Source: Phycisphaeraceae bacterium D3-23 (GTDB lineage Bacteria > Planctomycetota > Phycisphaerae > Phycisphaerales > Phycisphaeraceae). From it: a stretch of 64,000 bases of DNA. The notes below the pieces were generated by a model. It was not told the origin of the DNA and made no database searches. It saw only the letters and a program-made list of their open reading frames with translations. A program made the position numbers and the translations under genes. The stretch spans positions 186,001-250,000 of the forward strand of contig CP114179.1 of assembly GCA_039555135.1 (NCBI GenBank), written 5' to 3'. Every line of letters starts with the position of its first letter. The stretch's first letter is position 1. Positions 18,609 to 26,163 of this stretch are shown piece after piece.

Positions 18609-19259
18609 TTAGCGACGGCGACGCAGGAGCGCGAGGCCACCGAGGCCCAGCAGCGCGAGCGAGCCGGGCTCGGGAACCACATCGAAGCGGACTTCGGACA
18701 GGCCGGTGTGTGAGGCGCTGCCGTGGTTGGTGTCGGCCTCGAGGCGGACATACTGGATGCCGTTGGCCAGGCCCGCGACATTGACGACTTGAGCGGTTTC
18801 AGACGTCGTGCCGCTCGCCTGCGCGAGCGTTCCATCGGTGACGATCTGGGTGTAGGTGACGTTGTCCGAGGAAACGAACATGTCGTACTGGTTGAAGCCG
18901 CGGTCGGTTTCCGGGCCACCGCTGAAGGTAGCATTGAAGTTCCAGATCAGGACGGCGTTGAGGTCAACAATCGAACCCAGGTTGAAGGTGATCGATGCGT
19001 CGTCGGGGACCGAGCCCACCGCATCGTGCCAGAAGAAGCCCGAGCCGCCGCCTGCCGGGAAGCCGGTGTCGTGGGTCCAGTTGAGTGGGTTGGGGTCGGA
19101 CGTGTCCAGGCCCGTGCCGTCGATGGTGTGGTCGGGGCTGCGGTCGGGCCCGTCAAACGACGACGCCGCCTCGATCGTCGCGCCAACCACGGCTGCCGAG
19201 GCGCCTGTTGCTAAAAGCGCGCCTGCGCCCAGAGCCAGAAGGAAGTGTTTAGTCTGCAT
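18609..19259 (-). CDS. PEP-CTERM sorted secreted protein (discoidin-like)
   Basis: The 216-residue protein has an N-terminal signal peptide (MQTKHFLLALGAGALLATG) and a C-terminal sorting tail: VPEP, a Leu/Gly helix, and a terminal RRRR. This is the substrate signature of the exosortase/EpsH system. The middle resembles an F5/8-type (discoidin) carbohydrate-binding fold, with NWTHDTGFPAGGGSGFFW and a final YVRLEADTN strand. I chose the ATG at 19259 before the signal peptide. No exosortase gene is in the window. Exported, it would be attached to or released at the cell surface. Confidence 0.85.
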   Translation of the reverse strand: MQTKHFLLALGAGALLATGASAAVVGATIEAASSFDGPDRSPDHTIDGTGLDTSDPNPLNWTHDTGFPAGGGSGFFWHDAVGSVPDDASITFNLGSIVDLNAVLIWNFNATFSGGPETDRGFNQYDMFVSSDNVTYTQIVTDGTLAQASGTTSETAQVVNVAGLANGIQYVRLEADTNHGSASHTGLSEVRFDVVPEPGSLALLGLGGLALLRRRR

Positions 19260-19380
19260 AACTCGATTCTCCGAAAGAGGGTGAATGGCCGGAACAGCCG
19301 GCCCAAGAAATGCCAGATGCGAACAACGCATCCGCACTCGGCACCGGGCATTGACGCCGGCACCGGGAAAGCAGGCGGAG

Positions 19381-20067
19381 TCAGCGACGGCGACGCATGA
19401 ACGCCAGGCCGCCGAGTCCGAGCAGCGCGAGTGAGCCGGGCTCGGGGATGGGCGTGCCGTTGACCTCGCCGCCAAGGATCGTGTCGCCGGGTGCGAAGAC
19501 GCCGGTGCCGTTGTCGTAGAGCTGAACCTCGGCGATCTGCATGCTGTTGGCCGCGGCAGTCACATCGGGGAAGAACACGATGTAGCTCATGTAGGAATCC
19601 GAGTTAGCGAAGTTCACGGTCTGCGAGAAGGTCAGATCGACGGTGTTGCGTTCGATGGGCAGAGCCAGGTCGCCGGTCGCGATCTGGGTGAAGGTCGCCA
19701 GGTCGAGCTGTGTTTCGGCACCGGTCAGGGCGGTGTTGGAGCCCCAGATCTCGAAGTTCGACGGGTCGCGGGCGGGCTCGTCGTTGGCGGTCCAGATCTC
19801 CATCGAGGTGACGATTGAAGCGCCGCTGCTCGGCGTGACGGCGATGCCCTTGGCGAACGTAAAGTTTGTGTCGAAGTTGAGGTACTTGCTGACGGTGCCG
19901 TCAATGGCGTTCGCGGGGACTTCGCCCCCGGGCCACTGGTTGTTGCTGAAACCCTCGGAGCCGACATCGAAGGTCTGCTGGCCGAGCGCGGGGGCTGCGC
20001 AAACAGCAGCGACGACGAGCGCCGACATGCCACGGGCTGCCAGACGGAGTGGGTTAGATTTCATCAT
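19381..20067 (-). CDS. PEP-CTERM sorted secreted protein
   Basis: The protein (about 228 residues from the ATG at 20067; a second ATG follows immediately) has a signal peptide around GMSALVVAAVCAAPALG and ends with the PEP-CTERM tail IPEPGSLALLGLGGLAFMRRRR. The mature part resembles a beta-sandwich discoidin-like domain: YLNFDTNFTFAKGIAV, EIWTANDEPARDPSNFEIWG and YMSYIVFFPDV are its landmarks. The last 20 or so codons are nearly identical in DNA to those of the neighbouring PEP-CTERM genes. The function beyond surface exposure is unknown. Confidence 0.83.
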   Translation of the reverse strand: MMKSNPLRLAARGMSALVVAAVCAAPALGQQTFDVGSEGFSNNQWPGGEVPANAIDGTVSKYLNFDTNFTFAKGIAVTPSSGASIVTSMEIWTANDEPARDPSNFEIWGSNTALTGAETQLDLATFTQIATGDLALPIERNTVDLTFSQTVNFANSDSYMSYIVFFPDVTAAANSMQIAEVQLYDNGTGVFAPGDTILGGEVNGTPIPEPGSLALLGLGGLAFMRRRR

Positions 20068-20171
20068 GTTGAAGATACTTTCGTGGTTGACCGGCATTTG
20101 CCGGGGGTCGCAATCGAAACGGGTAGAGAAGGAGAACGGAGGAAGGTCGCGATGCGACCCGAAACGAAACG

Positions 20172-20987
20172 TTATCGCCGACGACGAAGCAGCGCGAGGC
20201 CGCCGAGTCCGAGCAGCGCGAGCGAGCCGGGCTCGGGGACGGTGTCGATATTGGCACCCAGGATGGCATAGGCCGCGCCGCCGGAGTGGTCCCCGTTCTG
20301 GAACGAGATCGAAACCACATCCTGACCGGCAAAGCCGCTGAGGTCGACCGTCTCCTCGGTCAGGGTCAGTGTCGCATCGGGGTTGGCGGTATCCACGCCG
20401 GCGGTGCCTGCGAAAGCGCCGATGTTGGGCTGGCCATCAAACGGTCCGAACCAGTCGGGCGCGGTCAGGGTCGCTGTCGTGCTGCCGCCGCCCTGGAAGC
20501 CGATGACAACGTCGAAGGTGCCGCCACCGTTGCTGGCCTGGAATAGGAAGCTGGCACTGGCACCCGCGCCAAGCGTCACTGGGGCACCAAGGGTCGTCGT
20601 CTGTGGGCCGGTCTGATCGACGACCGGCAACCAGTTGGGCTGGACGCCGATGTCGCCAGAGGGGTTTGCGCCCGGGCTCGCCTCGAACGTCCAGATCCCA
20701 CCGCTGGTTTGGTTGCGGTTGCCCAAGTGGACGATATCCAAGTCGCCTGCGGTACCGACCAGGTTGTAGTTGTTCAGGACCGCGTGGCTGGGGACGCCCG
20801 AAGAGAAGTCCAGACCACGGTCGGAGATCGACCGATAGCCGTTGGGATCGTCGGGAATACCGGCTTCGTTCGCATGGACGATGCCGTTGAAGTTGTAGTC
20901 CAGTGCGACCTGCGTGATGGCGGCGTTAGCCCCGAAAGTGCAGACGGCGGCGGACAATAGAGCGGCGGTGGTTGTTCGAATCATCAT
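20172..20987 (-). CDS. PEP-CTERM sorted secreted protein
   Basis: The 271-residue protein has a signal peptide (MMIRTTTAALLSAAVCTFG) and a terminal PEP-CTERM tail ending in RRRR. The middle is Gly/Asn/Thr-rich with beta-type repeats, including a GFQGGGSTTATLTAPDWFG segment, and matches no family I can name with confidence. GGAGG precedes the tandem ATGs. It follows the FecR/LamG gene by 59 nt on the same strand and may belong to the same transcription unit. Confidence 0.83.
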   Translation of the reverse strand: MMIRTTTAALLSAAVCTFGANAAITQVALDYNFNGIVHANEAGIPDDPNGYRSISDRGLDFSSGVPSHAVLNNYNLVGTAGDLDIVHLGNRNQTSGGIWTFEASPGANPSGDIGVQPNWLPVVDQTGPQTTTLGAPVTLGAGASASFLFQASNGGGTFDVVIGFQGGGSTTATLTAPDWFGPFDGQPNIGAFAGTAGVDTANPDATLTLTEETVDLSGFAGQDVVSISFQNGDHSGGAAYAILGANIDTVPEPGSLALLGLGGLALLRRRR

Positions 20988-21046
20988 GATAATCCTCCGT
21001 GGATTGGGGAAAGGGACCTGAATCCGCAGCCAACAAGGCCGCGATA

Positions 21047-22963
21047 CTATTGCTGATCGGAACGCCCGATCTGATACATGTCGTTGATTTCTTGGCGTGT
21101 CATCGCGCGGTCGAGGATGACGAGCTCGTCGATATCGCCCTGGAAGGCCTCGACCCGGCTGGTGCCGTTGAAGTTGGGCATGTACGGGTCAGTGCCCAGG
21201 AGCAGCGCGGCCGAGGGACGCGTCACCGCCAGTGGGCCCATCGAAGGCGATCGGCTGACCTGTGCGCCATCGAGGAAGAATGTCGCGCCGGATGGGTCAT
21301 AGACGACCACGGCGAGGTGCCAGTCATCCGCAGATACGGTGCGGGGGTCGGAGTACGTAAAGCTGTCGTTAGCATTTTCCACTGCTAACTCATTGCCTGT
21401 CCCGAACTGCAAGCGATTTGCGTAGGGGTCGCCACGCAGGAACAGAGAGAACTGGAACGACATATGCCGCACCGGTGTGTCGCGCAGCGAGACCAGCGTA
21501 CCCCCGCCGGAGGTGAATCTGCTCGCCGGGGTCCTGACCCAGACCGCGATCGTGAGCGTGTCGCCGAGGACCCGGCCGCCGAAGCCCTCGACCACGACAG
21601 TCCTTGCACGCGACTGGTCGACGACGCCGAATCGCAGCGCGCCTTTGTCGGGGAACCGGCCCTCAACCCATCGCGGCATCGTCATCGCGTTGTTGCCTTC
21701 GCCCAGCGTGCCGTCGAGTTCGCCGGCGGTGCGCATGGCACGGTTGAGCAGCTCGCGGGGGGCTTCGTCTTGGTGGTCGAAGGTGTAATAGGCGATTACG
21801 CCCGGGTCACGCCGGAGCTCGTAGCTATGGGCGAGCCAGCGACTGTAGGCGTCTCCGTCGACCGCAGCGGCACGGACCTCAAACTCTTCGCCAGAGACAA
21901 AACCGCTCGCGTCAGCGCGGACGACCCGGACGCTGCCCGCCTGGGCGGACGCACTGGAGCCCGGCCGGACCTGCGTAATAGAGCCCTCTAAGCTGCTGGA
22001 CAGCTCACGCGTATCGACCGTGAGCTCGCCGCCAAAAGCAACCGCCTGCGAGCCGGACCGGGGGTGGACGTAGACCCCGAAGTCGGCCTGTTGATTCGTC
22101 ACCACCATGTCCGGCGTATCGACACGGAAGCCCCCCGATTGCGCCGACGTCGAGCCGGACAGCCGGCCCGACACCAGCCGGAGACCACGCGGCCCGGTCG
22201 GCTCGATTGTCACCGGGCCTTCGAGGATCACCGTCGTCCCGTCCCGGAACACGACCTGAGCCAAGCCCGCCTCGAGCGAGACCGGCTGGCCCGATTTGAA
22301 GTTGAGTTCCTCGGGAATGTCGCTTCCCCAGCGTGCATCGATGCTGCCGCGGACGTAGGCCACGGTGTCGGCTTGTTCAAGCGGGTCGGCGGGCTGATTC
22401 TGCCGATCGGCACGGGGCTGTGGCTGGCTTGAATTCGTCTCAAGCGCGATCCCGACCCATGCCGCCAGGAATAGCGCCGCGGCCAGTGAGCCCCAGACCG
22501 CCCACGGTGGTGCGTGCCACGGGTGAGCCGAACGCTTGGCCTGCAGTGCATCGGCGCGGCGCTGGGCGAGCTGCAGTTCCTTGGAACGCGAGGCATCCAG
22601 CTCGCGCTGTGCACGCTCCTCGACTTCTTTCAGCCGGCGTGCTCGCAGCGCTTCTTCAATCAGCGACGCCATCACCGCACCGCTGGCGTCGACCTCTTCG
22701 CCCGCCTGCGCCTCCACATCGTCCGCAGCCAGCAGCACGACGTCCGGCGAGGGTGCCAGCAGCCGGTGCGTGATCTGGTCTTGCAGACAAACCTCGACAT
22801 AAACCCGTCGAAGCGCGGGCTCATCACGCAGCAAACCGTCCAGCACCGCACAGGCATCCTCGGTGAGCGTACCATCCAGGTGGGCCTCAACCATCAGCCG
22901 AAACTGCCGCTCATCGCGCGGGCTATTGGGTTTGTCTTGGCGGCGACCGCGGGAGTCAGGCAT
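21047..22963 (-). CDS. FecR/LamG-domain single-pass membrane protein, anti-sigma-like
   Basis: The 638-residue protein has a basic, helical cytoplasmic N-terminus (about residues 1-155), one membrane segment (AVWGSLAAALFLAAWVGIAL, about 157-176), a FecR-like domain (GTTVILEGPVTIEP, FRVDTPDMVVTNQQADFGVY), and a C-terminal LamG jelly roll (GVIAYYTFDHQDEA to the end). This layout is the usual planctomycete partner of an ECF-like sigma factor: signal sensed outside, sigma bound inside. Its start overlaps the sigma gene by 8 nt, supporting translational coupling. It lacks the classical zinc anti-sigma HxxxCxxC motif. Confidence 0.85.
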   Translation of the reverse strand: MPDSRGRRQDKPNSPRDERQFRLMVEAHLDGTLTEDACAVLDGLLRDEPALRRVYVEVCLQDQITHRLLAPSPDVVLLAADDVEAQAGEEVDASGAVMASLIEEALRARRLKEVEERAQRELDASRSKELQLAQRRADALQAKRSAHPWHAPPWAVWGSLAAALFLAAWVGIALETNSSQPQPRADRQNQPADPLEQADTVAYVRGSIDARWGSDIPEELNFKSGQPVSLEAGLAQVVFRDGTTVILEGPVTIEPTGPRGLRLVSGRLSGSTSAQSGGFRVDTPDMVVTNQQADFGVYVHPRSGSQAVAFGGELTVDTRELSSSLEGSITQVRPGSSASAQAGSVRVVRADASGFVSGEEFEVRAAAVDGDAYSRWLAHSYELRRDPGVIAYYTFDHQDEAPRELLNRAMRTAGELDGTLGEGNNAMTMPRWVEGRFPDKGALRFGVVDQSRARTVVVEGFGGRVLGDTLTIAVWVRTPASRFTSGGGTLVSLRDTPVRHMSFQFSLFLRGDPYANRLQFGTGNELAVENANDSFTYSDPRTVSADDWHLAVVVYDPSGATFFLDGAQVSRSPSMGPLAVTRPSAALLLGTDPYMPNFNGTSRVEAFQGDIDELVILDRAMTRQEINDMYQIGRSDQQ

Positions 22964-23483
22964 CCTGGTTCACCCCCATCTTCCCGGTCTCGACGCACTT
23001 TTTCAGCGCCACGCGCAGACGCGACAGGGCCATATACACCGCCTCGGTCTTTCGGCCGATGCGCTCGGCGATTGCCTTGCCCGACAGCCCTTCGCGGTAG
23101 CGCATCTGGATCAGACGGCGGCCCGACTCGGGCAAACGGTCGACGCAATACTCCAGCTTGCGCACCTGCTCGGCGAGATCGACCTGCTCGGCCTGGTCCC
23201 ACTCGTTCTCCAAGAGGTCCAGCGTCTGCTGGCTCAGGGAGTGGACCCGGTTGGCCTTCTTCTGCGCGGCGCTAAGCGCCTTGTGCCGAGCGGTCCGCCG
23301 AAGCCAATGGCTCAGGTGCATTTCGGATTCGAGCTCGGCCCGCGCCTGCAAGGCAAGCACCGAGACGTCCTGAAACACATCCTCGGCCAGGTGCTGGTTC
23401 GCGACGATCGAGCGGATGTACGCCAACAGCCGAGGCTGCTCTCGCAACAAAACACGCATCAGGTCGGCTTCGGCAACGGGCAT
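22956..23483 (-). CDS. ECF-like RNA polymerase sigma factor
   Basis: The 175-residue sigma factor has region 2 (about residues 10-85; AEDVFQDVSVLALQAR, HLSHWLRRTARHKALS) and region 4 (about 110-165; LPESGRRLIQMRYREGLSGKAIAERIGRKTEAVYMALSRLR). It resembles the Rhodopirellula/Verrucomicrobium-type sigma-70 family. It overlaps the downstream FecR/LamG protein, its probable regulator, and lies upstream of the three PEP-CTERM genes and the pseudopilin. They are candidate targets, though this is inference from position. Confidence 0.9.
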   Translation of the reverse strand: MPVAEADLMRVLLREQPRLLAYIRSIVANQHLAEDVFQDVSVLALQARAELESEMHLSHWLRRTARHKALSAAQKKANRVHSLSQQTLDLLENEWDQAEQVDLAEQVRKLEYCVDRLPESGRRLIQMRYREGLSGKAIAERIGRKTEAVYMALSRLRVALKKCVETGKMGVNQDA

Positions 23484-23562
23484 CGGCGGGCATCCGGCGA
23501 AAAAAAGAGACGGGACTACCCATCTATACCGGCACCGCTGGAAAACCTAACCTACTTTTTAC

Positions 23563-23596
23563 AAAAAAAAAAAAAGCCCCGGCGGTTGCCGGGGCT
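23563..23596 (-). terminator. Rho-independent terminator after tRNA-Asp
   Basis: Read on the minus strand, AGCCCCGGC pairs with GCCGGGGCT around a 4-nt loop and runs into thirteen T. It ends 18 nt past the tRNA 3' end. Confidence 0.9.
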
Positions 23597-23613
23597 TCTT
23601 GAGGGGGTCCAAG

Positions 23614-23687
23614 CGAGGGCGACGGGATTCGAACCCGCAACCTCCGGCGTGACAGGCCGGTGCTCTAACCAGTTGAGCTACGCCCCC
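23614..23687 (-). tRNA. tRNA-Asp (GTC)
   Basis: The 74-nt sequence folds as a cloverleaf. The acceptor stem is GGGGGCG/CGCCCTC with a G-T pair, and the discriminator is G. The D arm contains AACTGGTTAGA, the anticodon loop is CTGTCAC with anticodon GTC, and the T loop is TTCGAAT. CCA is not encoded. A perfect TTGACA promoter lies upstream and a hairpin terminator downstream, so it is an isolated single-tRNA unit. Confidence 0.96.
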
Positions 23688-23754
23688 TGCAGGGGCACTT
23701 GGTGGGCCGTTGGTGGGCCGCTTGCCTCGGCGGCCAAGGGCTGCCGAGCGGGGT

Positions 23755-23782
23755 AATTTAGCCGGTTGGCGGGGTGTGTCAA
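23755..23782 (-). promoter_or_regulatory. Sigma-70 promoter for tRNA-Asp
   Basis: On the minus strand TTGACA (23782-23777) and TAAATT (23760-23755) are 16 nt apart and lie about 67 nt before the tRNA 5' end. This is the best -35 box noticed in the window. Confidence 0.75.
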
Positions 23783-23794
23783 GTAGGGCCGTGA

Positions 23795-23851
23795 CTCTGG
23801 TTATCCCACGGCATCGCTGCTCACGGGGCTCGCGTCAAAGCCATGGGCTTT
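23795..23851. repeat. Dispersed about 60-nt repeat, family I copy 2
   Basis: This is the second copy of the element described at 15807-15868, in inverted orientation, immediately past the 3' end of the Gfo/Idh/MocA gene at 23876. It contains AAGCCATGGGCTTT. Confidence 0.65.
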
Positions 23852-23875
23852 CGATGGCTTTCGCGGGCTGGATCG

Positions 23876-25081
23876 CTACTTCACCTCGGACAGGGGCACC
23901 GGACAGCGGTTGCGTGCCGACTCAATCACGGCGTGGAGGACGCGTTGGGTCTGGTAGGCGTCCGCGAAGTCGCAGACCGGGACGACCGGCTTCTTGTTGG
24001 CGATGACACTCATCATATCCGCGGCCTGGTTCACGAAGCCGTGCTCGTACCCGATGATGTGCGATGCGGGCCACCAGTTGCCGACATAGGGGTGGCCTTT
24101 GGCCGAGCCGTCACCGCGGGTGACGTTGATCGTGTTCCAGCCCTGCATCTTGTCGGGAAGCGTGTTGTCGTACCACTCGATCTCGTTCATGCGCTCGAAG
24201 TTGAAGCGGATCGCGCCCTTCTCGCCGTGGATCTCGATGCGGTTGGCGTTCTTGTCGCCCGTCGAGAGCCGGCTGGCCTCGAAGGTGGCGATGGCACCCT
24301 TCTTGAACCGGGCGAGGAACATCACGGCGTCGTCCACCGTCGATCGGCCGTATCGCTTCTTGTCAGATTTCTTCGCGCCCTTGCCGGCGATCGCCCCACC
24401 ACTGCTCTCGATGATCTCACGCTTCTTGATGAAGGTCTCTTCGATCGCGCCGACGACCTCGGTGATCTCGTCGCCGGTGATGAACCGGGCCATGTCGATG
24501 ATGTGGGCGTTGAGGTCGCCGTGCGCCCCCGAGCCGGCCTCCTTGCCCTTGAATCGCCAGAGCAGCGGCGTGTCGGGCCCGCCCCAGTCCTGGAGGTACG
24601 CGGCGCGGACATGGTAGATCCGGCCGAGCTTGCCCTCGTTGACCAACTGGTGCGCGAACGCGATCGCGGGGACACGTCGGTAGTTGTACCAGACGAACGT
24701 CTTGGACTTGCGGGCGGCTTTCGCGGCCCCGAGCATCTGCCGGGCGTCGTCGAGCGTCCCGGCCAGGGGCTTCTCGCAGGCGACGTGCTTGCCCGCTTCG
24801 AGCGCGGCGATGGCCTGCTCGGCGTGGACATGGTTGGGTGTGCCAACATCGACCAGCCCGATGTTTTCGTCCTCGCACACGTCTTTCCAGCGCGTAGTGA
24901 ACTTAAGCCAGCCCCAGCGCGGCGCGAACTTCGCGAGGTCCTCGGCGTCGCGGGCCGCGATCGTGTGCATCACGGGTGTGATCGGTACATCAAAAAACTT
25001 CGCCACGTTGAGGTACGCGTTGGAGTGGGTCCGGCCCATGAACTTGGAGCCGATGAGCGCGATGTTGAGAGTCTTGGGCAT
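23876..25081 (-). CDS. Gfo/Idh/MocA-family oxidoreductase
   Basis: The 401-residue NAD(P)-dependent oxidoreductase has the Rossmann start IALIGSKFMGRTHSNAYL and the family motif CEKPLAGT. The YNYRRVPAIAFAHQLV segment and the C-terminal active-site region (GAHGDLNAHIIDMARF) match planctomycete sugar dehydrogenases. There is no signal peptide. I use the ATG at 25081; a 47-residue upstream extension is rich in Pro/Thr and crosses a palindromic repeat, so it is probably not coding. Its substrate is unknown, most likely a sugar or inositol-like polyol. Confidence 0.87.
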   Translation of the reverse strand: MPKTLNIALIGSKFMGRTHSNAYLNVAKFFDVPITPVMHTIAARDAEDLAKFAPRWGWLKFTTRWKDVCEDENIGLVDVGTPNHVHAEQAIAALEAGKHVACEKPLAGTLDDARQMLGAAKAARKSKTFVWYNYRRVPAIAFAHQLVNEGKLGRIYHVRAAYLQDWGGPDTPLLWRFKGKEAGSGAHGDLNAHIIDMARFITGDEITEVVGAIEETFIKKREIIESSGGAIAGKGAKKSDKKRYGRSTVDDAVMFLARFKKGAIATFEASRLSTGDKNANRIEIHGEKGAIRFNFERMNEIEWYDNTLPDKMQGWNTINVTRGDGSAKGHPYVGNWWPASHIIGYEHGFVNQAADMMSVIANKKPVVPVCDFADAYQTQRVLHAVIESARNRCPVPLSEVK

Positions 25082-25092
25082 GGGGTCGGGTA

Positions 25093-25210
25093 CCGGGTCT
25101 GGGGTCTCGGGTTCCGGATGTGTGAACAAGGTCGAAGCAGATGTAAAAAATGAGGTCAATCCAACTAATGGGGCACGTCTCGAATCCGAGACCCGAAACC
25201 CCAGACCCGG
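25093..25210. repeat. Interrupted palindrome, family G
   Basis: Arms at 25093-25118 and 25185-25210 are reverse complements at 24 of 26 positions, with a core CCGGGTCTGGGGT. They fill most of the 137-nt gap between the FabZ-like gene and the oxidoreductase. A less GC-rich spacer of 66 nt separates them. Confidence 0.8.
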
Positions 25211-25218
25211 CCCCGCAC

Positions 25219-25692
25219 TCACACCGGCATGCCGGTGATCTTCGCCTCGAAGACGAGCCGGTCGCCGACGATGCCCTGGGCGTTGCAGATGGATCGGCGG
25301 GGCTTCATGTTCGTCCCCTCGATGAGGATGTACAGCCGATCGCCGGGCACGACCGTCCCGCGGAACTTGACGGCGTCGACGCCGGCGAAGCCGAGGAAGT
25401 CGAGTTCCTCGAACAGCCGGAGGGTCAGGTAGGACGCGAGCTGCGCCGCCGCCTCGACCATGAGGACGCCTGGGAAGATCGGTCGCCCCGGGATATGGCC
25501 CGGGACCCAGAACTCGTCGTCACGGACATCCTTGTACGCGATGGCCCGCGAGTTTGGGATATCCTCCCAGATGATGCCATCAAGCAGCCGCATGTCCCCG
25601 CGGTGGGGGTTGACAGACTCGATGAACGCGACGTCCTGGACCTGCCGATTGAGGTCGTGCTGCGAGAGGTCGTAGAGGAGTGACGGTGCCAT
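25219..25692 (-). CDS. 3-hydroxyacyl-[ACP] dehydratase, FabZ-like
   Basis: The 157-residue hot-dog-fold protein contains GHIPGRPIFPGVLMVEAAAQ, which carries the catalytic His (GHxPGxP) and the Glu of FabZ. Preceding DMRLLDGIIW and following SYLTLRLFEELDFLGF match the family. It should dehydrate 3-hydroxyacyl-ACP in fatty-acid elongation. Other FAS genes are not adjacent, so a lipid-modification role or a FabA/FabZ paralogue is possible. It ends 8 nt before the palindromic element and faces the H1-like gene 98 nt upstream on the same strand. Confidence 0.88.
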   Translation of the reverse strand: MAPSLLYDLSQHDLNRQVQDVAFIESVNPHRGDMRLLDGIIWEDIPNSRAIAYKDVRDDEFWVPGHIPGRPIFPGVLMVEAAAQLASYLTLRLFEELDFLGFAGVDAVKFRGTVVPGDRLYILIEGTNMKPRRSICNAQGIVGDRLVFEAKITGMPV

Positions 25693-25790
25693 AGGCGTGC
25701 TACAGGGCGACCATGAACAGGGCCGTACGGGTCGATCAGGTGCGTTGTTGCTGCGTGCCGGGACACGGTGTCGCCGGGCCGAACGGGTGA

Positions 25791-25967
25791 TTAGTCGCTG
25801 TCGCGTGCCTCAAGGACCTTGGTACGCATATCCTGGGCGGCCTGCTTGATTTCCTGCATGTGCTTGCGGACGCGGGTGCCGGCGGCCTTGTTGCCCCCTG
25901 CTGCCTTGCGGACGTCGTCTTCGATGCCTTCGATGAGTGCTTTGAGCTGTTCGTATTGTTCAAGCAT
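25791..25967 (-). CDS. Histone-H1-like (Hc1-family) small protein
   Basis: The 58-residue protein starts at the ATG at 25967, preceded by AAGGAG at good spacing. It is predicted all-helical with the core GNKAAGTRVRKHMQEIKQAA, which matches the conserved part of Hc1/H1-like proteins of chlamydiae, bacteroidetes and planctomycetes. The Lys-rich tail of the chlamydial protein is absent; the C-terminus is RDSD. It probably binds DNA as a nucleoid protein. Confidence 0.8.
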   Translation of the reverse strand: MLEQYEQLKALIEGIEDDVRKAAGGNKAAGTRVRKHMQEIKQAAQDMRTKVLEARDSD

Positions 25968-26163
25968 GGGGGGCTCCTTGGTTTTGGTGGGTTGGGATAT
26001 CCAACGGAATGGTGGCGATAGCGTACCGCGACCCCCCGGCAGGGGCAACACAGGGGGGCGAAGCGGGGATTGAGGCCGCTGGCGAGGGCTGGGGGCGAGA
26101 TACCCGTGCCCAGCCGCGTCTAGCCGGGTGCCGCAGAACCGCCGGCAGGCAGCCCTGAGCCAG

